A stretch of DNA of 64,000 bases from Anastatus disparis (lineage: Eukaryota > Arthropoda > Insecta > Hymenoptera > Eupelmidae). Below are positions 1 through 12,447 of the stretch, one piece after another (position 1 is the first letter of the stretch; the number at the start of each line of letters is the position of its first letter). The stretch spans positions 1,268,001-1,332,000 of the forward strand of contig JAFFSR010000363.1 in assembly GCA_017163975.1 (NCBI GenBank), in the 5' to 3' direction. The notes under the pieces are model-generated. The model saw only the letters and a list, made by a program, of their open reading frames with translations. It was not told the origin of the DNA and did not search any database. Position numbers and translations under genes: made by a program.

Positions 1-1162
1 CCAACATCAAGATAGAAAACGATCCAAAAAGAGGCCAAGGAAATTTGTAGTGTGTACCATCATAAGATGAAATTTATTGAAACTTCTTTTGGAGGGTAAG
101 GATTCAAAATTAATATTATTTGTAATTTTTGTGATGAATAAGCAACTGTAAACTCTAACAAGAGAGAAAGTGCTATGGACAATACATATAAAGTTAACAG
201 ATATAATGTTCTTGCTGTTCGTGTACTTGGCCATGGACTTGCAAGTTCGTCTAGTTTTTGTAGTTTAATAGATTCATCAAAGCCAGTTGCCCAGTCAGAA
301 TTCAGTGCTATAAGTTGTTAAATAACAAAAGTATACGAACAAGTGGCAAAAGGTTCTACATCTAAAGCTAATAAAAAATAACTTGAATCGACTTCCCCAA
401 ATAGTGCTGATCTTGATATAACTTTCTTAAGATGCTGGAGAAATTGAACATCGAACTTGGAATTGTGTCTGTCAAGTGGGTCAGGACTTTGAATGATAGA
501 AGATAATTCAATGTAGAGTGATCGAGTTAGTCTCATTCCAAAGAAGCACATACTCTGAAAAGAAAAGTACGAATAGGTGTGATGGATTTCTATACACCGG
601 GCGCATATTAAATTCAAGTAAGAGTATAATTCTAATTATTATTACATATCTAGATATCAATTCTATTTATCAATTTCAATATTAATCAAAATATAAATTT
701 TAAATCTAGATTTTATTTCTTAATTTTGCATTTGTATTATAAAATATAAAATGATTACTCCATATTAAATATTATTTCTTAGTTTCCAGCTGATTCAAGG
801 TTTAGTACGAGTGATTCTAACAACCATCAGAGTAACAAGTAATTATGTATTTGTTGATTCTTACAACAAATACATAGTTTCATTGGTGAATAAGGGTGAG
901 TACTGACAAAATATCTCATAATATGAAAGATTATTTTTATTAATTTTTTTAATAACATATCTTTTTGCATTTCAGCTTTATCCAGTCGATAACAAGGTTC
1001 TCTTGTCTGGTATCTTTTTTTTATATTGTTAACTAATATAAATAAGAAATACTAGGAAAAAATTATTTAATGAAAGATAAATATAGCATTGATAATTTTA
1101 AGATATAATAATTGAAAACTTTAAAGCGGTTTTTCTCAAATATTGAATTTTTTAAATTTTAG
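1..1162. other. AT-rich stretch, no recognised gene
   Basis: Two short minus-strand open frames (around 7-234 and 318-617) occur here, but neither shows a family motif I recognise and neither has convincing gene structure. The rest is A/T-rich DNA with no repeat or RNA gene that I can support. Confidence 0.4.
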
Positions 1163-1478
1163 GTACTACCCCGTAAGATTTGAGCTGAACCGCGGGATGG
1201 ATTTGACTTTTCCAAACTGATTTAACTTCAGTATTAGCATCATTTTCGCGTGAATGGAGGGTTTTGAAATCAAATGACAAAAAGTTGTTAAAAAATCCAA
1301 AAATAAGGTAAAAAAATAGAAATTTATTTAATAAATTAATATTTTTGTTGAAAAGTAAAAACTTTTTGGGTTTCAGGAATTTCCTTATTCACGCGAGAAT
1401 GATGCTAATACTGAAGTTAAATCAGTTTGGAAAAGTCAGATTCATCCAGTGGTTCAGCTCAAATCTTACGGTGGAGCC
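1163..1478. mobile_element. Palindromic MITE-like inverted repeat
   Basis: The arms at about 1,171-1,265 and 1,385-1,471 are near-perfect reverse complements; the outer arm contains CCGTAAGATTTGAGCTGAAC. An AT-rich loop of about 120 bp separates them. There is no coding capacity. It looks like a non-autonomous foldback or MITE copy. No convincing target duplication was seen, so the superfamily is unassigned. Confidence 0.7.
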
Positions 1479-1726
1479 ATTATAAGAACAAGAATTCATC
1501 GAATGATTATGGGACTACATCTAAAGCAAAATGAGCTCATAAAAGCTTAAAATAAAGGTATTTTAGTCTACTTTCAAATATTATTTCCATTCACAAAGAA
1601 TTTGAATTAACTCTAATTAATACATATCTTTTTTACTAGCAGGGGGAAAAGGTGTTTTGTGCCCTTAATTCTTTTTTTTCATTATTATTAAAATTAAGGT
1701 TAAGTTAGTTTCAGTTATTAACCTTT

Positions 1727-1864
1727 AGGCGGCCGGGGTGGCCCCTTTCGGGGTCATCTGATGTTGGCCATTGTTGGCCACTTATCACTAGATATTTTTG
1801 AAAGTTTAGTATAGAAATTTTTTACAAAGTATGACTTTCAACAATCTAAAAATCCCGGCCGCCT
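1727..1864. mobile_element. Small inverted-repeat element with GC-rich ends
   Basis: The segment begins AGGCGGCCGGG and ends CCCGGCCGCCT, an 11-bp inverted terminus that stands out against the AT-rich surroundings. The interior has TTGGCCATTGTTGGCC and no ORF. About 138 bp, consistent with a very short MITE. Family unknown. Confidence 0.5.
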
Positions 1865-1979
1865 GGAGGTTAAGTTTGAAATTTGGCTTTCGCGAATCAC
1901 CGAGAATCACCGAGAATCAACCCCTGTAAAAGTCCGATAGCCACGGCATCAACGAGTTTATCCGTGGACAAGAAGCCAA

Positions 1980-3816
1980 ACGTTACAAAATATCTAAAAC
2001 GAGAAAAGATATAAACTATAAAAATTTACCTAGAAAAGAATGGATGACTGTTTCCATTATGAAATCATGTAAAAAAAAGAAAAACTTTATAAAGAACTTT
2101 AAAAAAATCCAAACAATAAGGAATTAAAGTTAAAATATAAGAATTATATTAAAGTATTTGATAAGATAATAAAAGATGCCAAAATAAATTATGACAAATT
2201 CAGTATTCAACAAAATTATAACAACACTAGAAAATTATGGTCAATAATAAATTCTAAAATTGGCAGGAAGAAGAAGGGAAATATTATGATAAGCGAATTG
2301 ATAAATATTAGTAATAATGAAGTAATTACTGAAAGGAAAGAGATCGCTAATGTCATTATCGCTAATACATGAATGCTCATTACTGTACAGTAGGTGAGAA
2401 AATGAGTTAAAAATCAAAATTGCAAATAATTAATCAACTAAATTACCTCTAATGAATTTAAAATCGATTTTTTTACAACCAACAAATAATTATGGAGTGC
2501 AAAAAATAATTGAACGACTAAAAGATAGAAATGGAGGCATAGGTCATTGCATTGATGATGCTTTGGCAAGCATTTTTAATAATTGTATAGATGAATCAGT
2601 GTGGCCAGATGCACTTAAAGCTGTTGAGCTGGTTCCAATTTATAAATCTGGACAAAAGCAAGATATATGCAATTGAAGACCTATATCTTTAATATCAAAT
2701 AAAGCAAAAATTTTTGAAACAATCATTTTCAACAGAATTTATGATTTCATATTTAAAAATAATTTATTGAGTACAAAACAATTAGGATTTATCAAAAATG
2801 TTGGAACTAAAGATGCTTTGAGTTTCATTACAAATTAATGAAAAATTATTTGAATAATAGAATGCAAAAAGTGAGATTGGAACAATTTGAAAGTAATTCT
2901 GAAATTATAGATACAGGAGTTCCACAAGGAACAATTCTAGGATCTCTCCTTTTTATAATATATGCTAACGATCTTTTAACCGACATGCCAAATGATACCA
3001 TAATGTCGTATGCTGATGATACAGCATTAATAGCTGCTGGCAATACTTGGAAAGAAGTTGAATATAATATGAACAAATATCTTGAGGAAATGTTGGAATG
3101 GTTGGCACTAAACAAACTAACTCTAAATGTTAATAAAACAGTATACATTAACTTCGGAAATTATTGTGATAGCGTGCCAACAAATTTTGTATTAAAAATA
3201 AATAACAATAGACTAAACAGAGTAAATAGTTGTAAATACTCGTGTAAATACCTTGGTATTGTTTGATTACAATATGAAATGGAATAAACATATAAATCAT
3301 ATAATAAAGAAAACAAGATACTTAATTTTCATCTTTTATAAAATAGCAGGTTATTTAGCAACAAAAATTTCAATTGTGATATATTATGCTCTTTTTCATA
3401 GCATTGTAAGCTACTGCATACGTGCATGGGGAGGAGCCTAGAAAAATAATTTGGATTTATTTAAAAAAATACAGAATAGATTATCAAAATAAGTTTTAAA
3501 AAATAATTTTGTTTATAGAAAACCCATGACCTTACATCAACTGTTCTGTCTTGAAAGTCTCAAGTATTACTAGAATGATCTCAGAAATATCTATATTAAC
3601 TCAGTAAAACTAGGCATAAAATTATATCACTGCCAAGGGTACGTAGGGCTGTAAGTGACAAGAGTAACTTCATAAAAGCAATAAAAATTTCTAATCAACT
3701 GCCAAATAATTTAAAAAGTTTAGAAATAACTAAAAAATCCTCTAATGATAAATTAAAAGAGTAAATATTCGAAAATATATTGTTATAATTTAATTTAATT
3801 TAATTTAATTTAATTC
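1980..3816 (+). pseudogene. Decayed non-LTR retrotransposon (LINE) ORF2, reverse transcriptase
   Basis: Broken pieces of one LINE ORF2 lie in order on the plus strand. A lysine-rich linker before the RT lies at about 2,040-2,330. RT fingers/palm, with an interrupted RPISL motif, lie at 2,452-2,835. The palm with GVPQGTILG and the catalytic YADD (codons 3,009-3,020) lies at 2,838-3,266. A shifted continuation runs 3,253-3,441. About 60 codons between the RPISL block and the YLNNR block, including the first catalytic aspartate region, appear deleted. The copy ends in an (AATTT)n tail at about 3,786-3,816, as LINE 3' ends often do. No endonuclease is present, so it is 5' truncated. Clade is uncertain; it is dead from several stops and shifts. 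Confidence 0.85.
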
Positions 3817-4612
3817 AACTGAATATTAAATATTATGTACAGAGAATGAATAAAAATATTTTATTTAATTTTATTGATGGCAGTTTACTGCTGTCAACAT
3901 ACATATATCTATCACTAGGGTGCAGGAAGCTAAATAGAAGAGAATGAAACAAACAAATTAGTGTATGATAGGTATTGTATGTATGAGTGAGTGATGAGTG
4001 ATGTGTGGCTGGAAGATTTTTTGTGTGCTGGTACACACGATAATCTAACCGGCATTATTATTTTTATTAGATTATGTTTTTTTTTTTTGTAAACCAGACC
4101 TGCGAACGGGAAATATTATTTTTCTCTGCAGGATTTGCGGCGTTTCTGTTCATTCATTGTGTTTAATAATTGTACTTGAGATTGCTCGTAAATGTTCTTA
4201 CATAACTCTGGATTTAAATAAATAAATATGTATTGTAAAAAGATTGCGTGAACATTTGGTTTTCGATTTGTAATGAGCTTGTACGGTTTTTGTGATGACT
4301 TCGTACTTAGTTTATTTCGTTATTTGACATTTTTCTTCTGAATCTTAAATCTCGTACATATTTTATCGAGATTCAGTACTGATTCAGCACTTATTATAAG
4401 AAGAATATGCACAGATTTTGTTTTGTTTTAGTACAAATTTTGTACTAATTCCTTATTGAAATACTATAATTATTCTGTCTGAAGCCCTGATTTTAACATT
4501 TGCACAGAATCTATGCAGTTTAAGTATTTATCAACTATGTATTATTAAAAGATTGCGTGTACATTTAGTTTTCAGTTTGTATTAAGTCCGCATGGTTTTT
4601 GTGCTTAATCTC
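3817..4612. other. Non-coding AT-rich spacer with an imperfect direct repeat
   Basis: No gene seen. Blocks at about 4,236-4,300 and 4,548-4,612 are diverged direct copies (both contain AAAGATTGCGTG and ATGGTTTTTGTG or a close variant) about 310 bp apart. Otherwise low-complexity A/T sequence. Confidence 0.4.
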
Positions 4613-4717
4613 TACACTGAAAAAAAAGCCGATGTCATACGCTGCGAAGTCGATTGTTGTGAATGATTCGGACAACATTCGCAGCTATTAATAACGGAAA
4701 ATCGCAATATAAGAGCT

Positions 4718-4849
4718 ATGGCTCTCCGTAGTCTACGGCACAGAAAGCTGAATCCGAACACAGCGATTTATTGCGCGGTTGCTCGCTTTGAATGTCGATC
4801 TCAAGCATTGCGACAACGCTTTGAACACGCTTGCTTGATTAATAAATAA
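4718..4849 (+). CDS. Small GC-richer ORF in the transposon, unrecognised
   Basis: A 43-codon frame from ATG at 4,718 to TAA at 4,847. It is Arg/Ala-rich (it starts MALRSLRHRK) and lies in a ~200-bp patch clearly richer in G and C than its surroundings, which suggests former coding sequence in the transposon. I do not recognise the protein. It could be a transposase exon remnant or chance. Confidence 0.25.
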   Translation: MALRSLRHRKLNPNTAIYCAVARFECRSQALRQRFEHACLINK

Positions 4850-4892
4850 CATTGAAAAAATGATAATTTTTACTTCCTTTTATATTTTTTTT

Positions 4893-5826
4893 AATGTTCA
4901 TGTAATTATGTGAATTCATAATTTTGAACTATTTTTAAAAATTTATAATTTATAAGTACAGCTATTAATGCTTTAATATCTTTGATTATTTTTTTTTATT
5001 TTCAGTTTTATTAGGACATATTTAAAGTTGAATAGTTAAAAAACCATACGAGTAAAATAAATCAATAACAAATAAATCTATTAACAAATCTAAAAATAAA
5101 ATAAATAAAAAATTCAGAAAGAAAATAACTTTTTTTAACAAACAATTTATGTGATTATGGATAATAAAATTTATGAAGTTATTACTAAACATTAGATTAC
5201 CTTAATTATATTGTTCTAAATTTCATACGCAAGTTGTATTCACTTGCCGTAAAAGGGAAAATATTTACAGATGCTTTTTATGCTATTTTAAATTCTTAAT
5301 CAATTCAGGTACATAATAAATAATTAATAAATATTTCCAAGTAAAAAATACTCGAAACCTGGTAGAACTAAGATTTATTGGTAATGTCGTCACTAAATAT
5401 AAATAAAATAAATATAATAAAATTAAGTTTAAATTATATTTAATGAAAGAACCTTCGAAAATTTGCTTTTTTCCATACCATTTATGAAAAAATCTTTCAT
5501 ATCATTTTTCGAAAATATTTGATACTATTGATGAAATTTTCAAGGTACCGTGCAATATAGCTTTTAAAAAAATGTATTTTGTTTCATAGTTTCAAAAAAG
5601 AATAATTTATTCGCAAACAGTTGTGTATTTTTTAATGTAATAGAATAGTCACTGTTTAAAAATTGTTTGAATAAAGTGATATTTAAAGTTTAAACTTTTA
5701 AAGATGTACCAATATATCTTTGAAATTTATTTAAAATTATTTTCGTTCATATATTATTTTATTCCATTTCATGAAATTTTTATAAAATAATACTCTTAGT
5801 TATAATATTAAATCCATAGAACTTGT

Positions 5827-5879
<53 letters not shown>

Positions 5880-6934
5880 CGAAAAATTTTACATTAATTT
5901 ACACGGCTAAATAATAAAAATCAATAAGTCTGAGAATATGTTTCATTAGGTTTGAAAAATAAGAATAAAAAATTTTGTTGTTAAAAATTCCAAGTAATGG
6001 AATATTTTTATTTACTCAAATTTTTTTGTTAAATTAATGTTTTAATAAATTTTCTATTAAAAAGTATCAAACTATTATGAAAACTAAATAGAACAATTTT
6101 TGTTGAAAATAACATGTACAATATAATTGAATTTTTTTAAATGACAATATGTAGACTTTTTAACTTACCTGTTAGATGAAAAATCACTATTGAATATACA
6201 CAAAAACTGCCTAAGTTGATTTGGTATTTAATGAATTGACTTAATATTTTTTTATAAAGAACGAATAAATTTCAGCGATAACGAAGAAAATTTCTAAAAA
6301 CACCTGAATTTGCGGAAAAGTATTTAAAACAGTCATTTTTAATCAATCATAAGATTTTCTTTCTTCAAACGCACTTTGTTTTGAAGAAAACGTACAAGAA
6401 CATTTTTATCAGATATCATGTGTAAATATGTAGTGACGATATTACCAATAAATCTTAGTTCTACCAGGTTTCGAGTATTTTTTACTTGGAAATATTTATT
6501 AATTATCCATTATGTACCTAAATTAATTAAGAATTTAAAATAGCATAAAAATCACCTGTAAATATTTTCCCTTTTGCGGCGAGTGAATACAACTTGCGTA
6601 TGAAATTTAGAACAATATAATTAAGGTAATCTAATGTTTAGTAATAACTTCATAAATTTTATTATCCATAATCACATAAACTGTTTGTTAAAAAAAGTTA
6701 TTTTCTTTCTGAATTTTTTATTTATTTTATTTTTAGATTTGTTAATAGATTTATTTGTTATTGATTTATTTTACTCGTATGGTTTTTTAACTATTTAACT
6801 TTAAATATGTCCTAATAAATCTAAAAATAAAAAAAGTAATCAAAGATATTAAAGCATTAATAGCTGTACTTATAAATTATAAATTTTTAAAAATAGTTCA
6901 AAATTATGAATTCATATAATTACATGAACATTTA
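4893..6934. repeat. Large inverted repeat, ~507-bp arms with ~1-kb spacer
   Basis: Arms at about 4,893-5,399 and 6,428-6,934 are reverse complements with very few differences. Shared segments include ACTCGAAACCTGGTAGAACT at the inner end and AATTCATAATTTTGAACTAT near the outer end. The spacer holds an (AT)n microsatellite and no gene. High arm identity suggests recent origin or arm-to-arm gene conversion. Confidence 0.85.
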
Positions 6935-7331
6935 AACATGAACGGATTAAATATTAGAATATCTTTTTTAAATTATTTTTGATTAGAAAATAATGTTTTA
7001 CGAAGAATGATGGATAAATTTTCATATTGAATTTTGCCCCTACTCATTATTCAGTTTTATCTTATAACTGAATTTTTTTTAAAGCGTTCTTCGTAGTAAT
7101 TGAAGAAATATGTAGAATCATGTTTGTGTTAAATAAATTATTTTTGATTTAAAAATAATCTTTTACAAAAATATTAAAGTATCTAATTCGAGCTAGACGA
7201 AAGTTATCATTTACTACTATTACTACTTCTCCACTTTTTTTTATTATCATCAAAAATTTTATGTTTGTAGGACTACACTTAAAATATGAATTACAACTTA
7301 ACAGTGTTATTTAAATTTAAAAACTGTTGTA

Positions 7332-7514
7332 ATGGCTGACTATCCTCCAAATGAGATTGTTGATATGATAATGATTTTAATGGAATGTCGTAATAACTAT
7401 CGTGTTGCAGCAAGACTTTACGCTAAACGCTTTCTTAATGTTCTAAAAAATCTTAATGTTCAAATTAGAATTAATGTGATGAAATTATTAATTAGAAGAC
7501 GAAATTTTGTTTGA
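7332..7514 (+). CDS. DUF4817-like helix-turn-helix fragment
   Basis: A 60-aa frame whose first ~35 residues (MADYPPNEIVDMI, then ECRNNYRVAARLYAKRF) match the pattern of the insect DUF4817 domain: E-x-V-D-M, a central E-C/A-x-x-N, then A-A-R-L-Y-x-x-R-F. That domain is a helix-turn-helix found at the N terminus of transposon-derived insect proteins. The domain's usual continuation is lost after about residue 40, where the frame becomes Arg/Ile/Asn-rich and stops. It lies inside the TA-flanked element and is probably a remnant of its DNA-binding protein. Family recognition is from memory of the domain pattern. Confidence 0.65.
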   Translation: MADYPPNEIVDMIMILMECRNNYRVAARLYAKRFLNVLKNLNVQIRINVMKLLIRRRNFV

Positions 7515-7839
7515 ATTACTTAAATATTGTATAAAAACAATGAATTAATTTTATTAAATCAATATTTATGATATTAAATGGATTTGATTTTAAGTGCGGA
7601 AAATAAAATACATAATTAAATTAAATAAATATACTTTTGATGCGATGAATTTTTTTTTAAACAATCATTAAATTTTATTAAATTAATTTTTGCGTTGTTT
7701 GATGAGTTACATTTTTATTTAAGATTATAAAAGACTTAATTAATTCAATAAAATATATTATTGTCCACCTGCACCTAAGGGATTTCATTGATTCAATTAA
7801 GCCTTACTTAATCCAACTAAATTTTTTTCTCAGTGTACC

Positions 7840-8040
7840 AATACTCGGTATTGGTGTCATCTTCCTCATGATGGCTACAAGACCCGTAATGTCTGTATCC
7901 GTAGTCTCTGACTGCCTTGTTTCTGCTCTGTGTTCTCTGATTGGCTTCAGAGACGAGGCTTTGTTGGTACCTTCTACTATAACCGTGTCATCGTTTTGCC
8001 GAGGCGATAAATTGGGCCCAGGACTGCCATTTGTCTTTTT
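7840..8040. other. Possible coding remnant beside the minisatellite, unrecognised
   Basis: A patch of balanced base composition just before the GGGCCC array. The minus strand is open across 7,804-8,139 with a Ser/Thr/Glu-rich, Arg-containing stretch. It has no recognised motif and its start codon falls in the array. It may be the tail of a transposon gene; no function is assigned. Confidence 0.2.
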
Positions 8041-8044
8041 CATT

Positions 8045-9050
8045 TCGATAAATATGTTTATTTTTGGGCCCAATATTTTTTTGGGCCTAATATTTTTTTG
8101 GTCTTTATATATTTTGTGCTTTATATTTATTGGGCCCAATATTTTTTCGATTTTTATATATTATTGGGCTCTATATTTTTTTAGGCCTAATATTTTTTGG
8201 GCCAAATATTTTTTCGAAATTAATATTTTCTTGGGTTTTATAATTTTTTTCGCTACCATATTTTAATTAGCTCTATTGTTCTGGGCCTTATATTTTTCAG
8301 GCCCTACATATTTTTTTGTCCTATTCTCTTTAGGCCTCATATTTTTTTTGGGCCCAATATTTTTTTGGTCTCTATGTTTTTTTGGGCTTAATATTTTTTC
8401 GATTCTTATGTATTCTTGGGTTCTATATTTTTTTGGGCCTAATATTTATTCAATTCTTATACATTCCTGTGCTCTATATTTTTGGGCCTAATATTTTTCT
8501 TAATTTATATTTTATTGGGTTCTATGATTTTTTTGGGCCCTATATTTTATTCAGCTCTATATTTCTCTAGGCCTTATATTTTCTTGGACCTATTTTTTTA
8601 GTCCTTTTTTCTTTGGGCCTCTATTTTTTCGGGACATTTATTTTTCTAGGCCTTATTTTTTTAAAACTTTTTTCTTGGGTTTATATTTATTTCAATCTCA
8701 TATTTTTTTGGGCGCAATATTTTTTTCATTATTGTATTTTTCGGTCTCTATATTCATTTGGGCCCAATATTTATCTGATTCTTTTAATTTTTTGGGCCCG
8801 ATATTTTTTCGATTCTTATATTCACTTAGGCTCTATAGCTTTTTGATTCTTATATTTTCTTGGGCTCTATATTTTTTTAGGCGCAATATTTTTTTTATTA
8901 TTATATTTCCTTGGTCTCTATATTTTTTGGGCCCAATATTTGTCTGATTCTTTTATTTTTTCGATCCCATTATCTTTTTGATTCTTATTTTACTTAAGCT
9001 CTATATTTTTTTGATTCTTATATTTACTTCGGCTCTATATTTTGGGCTCT
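8045..9050 (+). repeat. Degenerate GGGCCC/AATATTTTTT minisatellite
   Basis: About 1 kb of variants of the motif TTTTTTGGGCCCAATATTTT, repeated every 15-60 bp with changing spacers such as CTCTATA, GATTCTTATA or TAGGCC. The plus strand is extremely T-rich, with GGCC islands. Hydrophobic reading frames through it (8,276-8,947) are by-products of the repeat and not genes. It abuts the Helitron remnant on its right. Confidence 0.75.
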
Positions 9051-10905
9051 AAATTCTGCCATAATAAACTAAATTTAACTGAATTTTTAATAATGTTCAT
9101 ACGGCTTCCATATCGTACAAGTGGTAATGTTTGCCCGAAATCTCCTGGTACAATTACAGTTTTACCACCGAAGGATTGGTTCACATTGCATAAAATCTTG
9201 ATAAGACAATCAACTGCTTCGAAAGCCAATTTAGAAGTCGTGCATATTTCATCCTAAATAATTATTTGTGTTCCCTTTGTTTGCTTTCTGCAGAATTAGG
9301 CTTAACATTACAAGTTGTACAATCTGTTATATTTAAGAGGACGTTGTATCTCTCTATCCTTTTCTAATAGAAAATGCAGGTTTTTGGAAAAGCTAGTTGT
9401 TATTACTAGAAATCAATAGTTGTCCGCCACTTGTACAGTAAAAAAAAATATTTTTTTTAATGAGAACAAATTACTTCTCTAGTCTAACTTATGATTCTGT
9501 AAGTTTATCAAATTTTTTTAAAAAAAAAAAGCATTGAATTAATTCTTCCTCATGAGAAAAAATATTTCTTTTTACTGTACAAGTTGCGGATAACTTTTAG
9601 TATCTATCAGTGATTGTTAGTTTTTCTAGAAACCTACATTTTTCAATTAGAAAAGGATGGAAAGATCCAGCGTCCTCTTAACGGTAGTTTAAATGTTGTA
9701 TGCACAGTTTTTCCATTGACTAATGAATTCGCTGCTATAGCTGTCCAAGCTACACATAAATAATGTATAGTATGATATTTAAAATTAACTATTTAAACGT
9801 TAAATAAATAACTTTTTCCACTTCCACCTGGTCCATCTATAAAAATATATTTTTCTTTACTTTGGTTGTTCAAACTTTTTATAGTGGAGTTGAATATTTG
9901 TCTTTGTTTATCATTTAAAGAATTTATTTCCATTTATAATTCATTAAGAATATTATTATTATGATTTAAAATTGTTTCATTATTATCTTCTTCTATAAAT
10001 GTGCTTATGTTAGATAAATTGAAATCGTTTAAAGAAAATCCATTGACTTTTAAATCATTTTTAATATCATTCGATGCAAGATTTTCACCTATATTTTTTC
10101 GTATTTAGGATGGTATAATTTACCTTTATAATTTTCATATAAATCTTGTGCATTTATAGGATTATGAAAAACGCAAATAAAGCAAATAATTCACAAAGAA
10201 CATAAGGGAATTCTGTTGAAGATGCTTTTTCCAAACATCTATCCCATTCTTCATCTTGATTAATCAATTGTTTTGCCTAAGCTGCCTCATAAGACGAATT
10301 GTACATCACATCATCAACAGTATGCAAAACTTCAAAAGATGTGGCTTCTTCAACATGTAATAGTAATAACCTAATGAAATAACGTTCTCTATCTTTTGGA
10401 CTTACTAAGTACATTCTACTAAGTATTGGTTTTCTTTTTTTTCCTCTTTTATTCCACTTTTTCAGTTTTTCATCAAATATATAGAAATTTGAATTTTTTG
10501 ACATTTCCCTAATTTATCCTCTTTTTTATTACTAAATTTTTTAATTCTTCTACTTTTTGATAAAATACTTTTCTTATAATATCTGGTCTATCTATTGCAT
10601 TTCCATAAATTTCCAAGTTTTCAGTTATTTCTTTCCAATGTGGGTTACAGATCATAGTTACCACGATAGTTTACTAGTGTCATTGAGTCAATGAAATTTT
10701 GTTCTAAAAATCGTGGACTTCCTGTAAAGTTTGACGGTAATATTACCATTTTTCCAATTTTTGAAGAATCTAATTTTTTTTTGTTATGTAAATACTCTTT
10801 TTTTTCAAACGTATCAACAATGAACTGTTGAGATAATTTTTCCAAATCAAAGAATGGATTAAATTCATTTCTAACACTAAATCTATAATTATGAAATTTC
10901 ATACA
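9035..10905 (-). pseudogene. Decayed Helitron Rep/helicase gene
   Basis: Pieces of one Helitron protein lie in order on the minus strand. A Helitron-like N domain is at 10,902-10,645 (NPFFDLEKLSQQFIVDTFEK, then ILPSNFTGSPRF). A central helicase-linker piece is at 10,504-10,277, with RYFIRLLLLHVEEATSFE. A PIF1-type Walker A, GPGGSGKS, is near 9,811-9,834. Helicase motif III-like VPGDFGQTLPLV is at 9,229-9,035. These motifs are typical of Helitron RepHel proteins, which initiate rolling-circle transposition. The gene is interrupted by a MITE (9,333-9,681) and by multiple stops and shifts, so it cannot work. Confidence 0.85.
9333..9681. mobile_element. TTAA-bounded MITE inside the Helitron gene
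   Basis: It begins TTAAGAGGACG and ends CGTCCTCTTAA. The arms remain complementary for most of the length, including CCGCCACTTGTACAGTAAAA against TTTTACTGTACAAGTTGCGG. No ORF. It splits the Helitron helicase between Walker A and the GDFGQ motif. TTAA edges suggest piggyBac-type mobilisation, by inference only. Confidence 0.75.
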
Positions 10906-11322
10906 TGATCAAAAATTCATTTTAAAGTTCATGTAAAATAGAATAAAATAAGCCTGCAAAAAGAAATTTTTGAAGTAGCGAACAATGAGTAATTTAAATT
11001 ACCATGTAATACATATAAGAACCAATAGAAAACTTTAAAATTCAGGTCTGTAAAAAATCATGCTAACTCTGCTCTTCATTTACAACAAAAAATATTCTTA
11101 TGAATTTTTCTCTGAAACATCAGGATTTTCAGGAAAAAAATGATTAAGTAGGGACGTTTCCAAAAATTTTGGAAAATTTCCAAATTTCAAGAATCTATTT
11201 CTTCTGATCCTTCTAATCTAAATCCTTGAAAATTTTATTACATATTTTGGGTAACAAAAAGAATATATTCTTGGAGTTTCAGAGATTTTTATTTTTCTGC
11301 TCTTCCAGTTGGTGTGAAATGT

Positions 11323-11384
<62 letters not shown>

Positions 11385-12049
11385 ATCATTTAAAAAAGTT
11401 TGTTGTAAAAAGAACTAAAATGAAAATTCTTTTGAGTTATTTCTAATAATTGTATTCTCCAATTTATTTACAGTTATTTACGGATATTTGCAGTATCTAC
11501 ATTTAAAAAATGTATAAATGATAAAAAACAATTATTATTTATCTCCAGCCTAATGCCTTTTTATTGTTATTCACAGTTTTTAATATTTTCTTATAATTAT
11601 TTGTTTATTTACAGTATTATTCTACTTTTAAAAAATAATTTTCATACAAGGTGATAAAATATTTTACCATAAGATAATATATATATATGTTGCATATCAC
11701 AAGAAAATTCCAACATCAAAACTAATTCTCTAATGTAAAAAATAAAAAATTAAATTAATAGAATTTTGAAATTTTGATATGGGAATACTTTTTATAAATA
11801 ACTTTTAAATAACTTTGAATGATGGTAAATTTTTTGAATAACTTGTGTAATTGAATGCTAATTAAATTTAGTTTAAACATGAAGATAATTATTCAAGTTG
11901 AAAATATATTTAATAAAATAATATAACTATTTATAAGTTATCACCTAAGAGGTGGTTGGAACTATTTGCCGCTTGGTGGCGCTGCAGTTGAGAGAGAAAT
12001 TTAAAATATTTTTTATACACGAATCTACAATTTACTAAGACAATAATAT
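10906..12049. other. AT-rich spacer with a long (AT)n microsatellite
   Basis: No gene is seen. A pure TA-dinucleotide run lies at about 11,325-11,382 and a short one near 11,680. The right part (11,940-12,050), with AAGAGGTGGTTGGAAC, resembles the left end of the MITE at 45,707, suggesting an old relative of that family. Confidence 0.45.
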
Positions 12050-12365
12050 ACTTCTAACGTTGTCAATAACTCTTGCCATATATATGTAGAATAATTATTG
12101 ATGCTAATCTTGTTTGAAAAGTCTAAAATATTTTTATAAAGCGAAAAATGCTGCGCGTAATAGAGCCAATGTAAACTTGTGTATTTTTCTTTAGTGCAGC
12201 AGAGAAAGCAATACTAAAGAATGATGAATACACATGCTCACGCCGGCTTTATCTCGCACTGCATTTTCCACTTTACACCAATATTTTAGACTTTTCAAAC
12301 AATATTAGCATCAATAATTATTCTACATATATATGGCTAGAGTTATTGACAACATTAGAGGTTTT
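12050..12365. mobile_element. Palindromic MITE-like repeat next to the Polinton
   Basis: Arms at about 12,050-12,138 and 12,268-12,365 are near-perfect reverse complements; both contain TGATGCTAATNTTGTTTGAAAAG or its complement. The loop holds GC-richer sequence. It ends about 90 bp left of the outer Polinton target duplication. The interior resembles the TTTTTCGCTTTA core of the element at 45,707-46,143. Confidence 0.65.
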
Positions 12366-12447
12366 TATAAGATATCATGTAAATTTTATAAGTATATATT
12401 ATTCAAGGAAACAGAAAATAGATAGTACACTTGCGCCGATAAATATT

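Larger units (their letters stand above)
4615..7835 (+). mobile_element. 3.2-kb TA-flanked inverted-repeat transposon carrying a DUF4817-like ORF
   Basis: The left end reads TA-CACTGAAAAAAAA and the right end is the reverse complement of TA-CACTGAGAAAAAAA, so a short terminal inverted repeat is flanked by TA on both sides. Inside are a pair of ~507-bp inverted arms, an (AT)n run at 5,829-5,874 and a DUF4817-like ORF at 7,332. TA duplication suggests a Tc1/mariner-like mechanism, but no transposase catalytic domain is visible, so it is probably non-autonomous. The boundaries rest on only ~14 bp of inverted match. Confidence 0.55.

Noticed and set aside
318..617. 99-aa minus-strand ORF as a transposase fragment
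   Set aside because: No catalytic or zinc-finger motif could be matched; left as unrecognised.
8276..8947. Hydrophobic, Phe/Leu-rich frames resembling membrane proteins
   Set aside because: They arise from the T-rich GGGCCC minisatellite and change with each repeat spacer.
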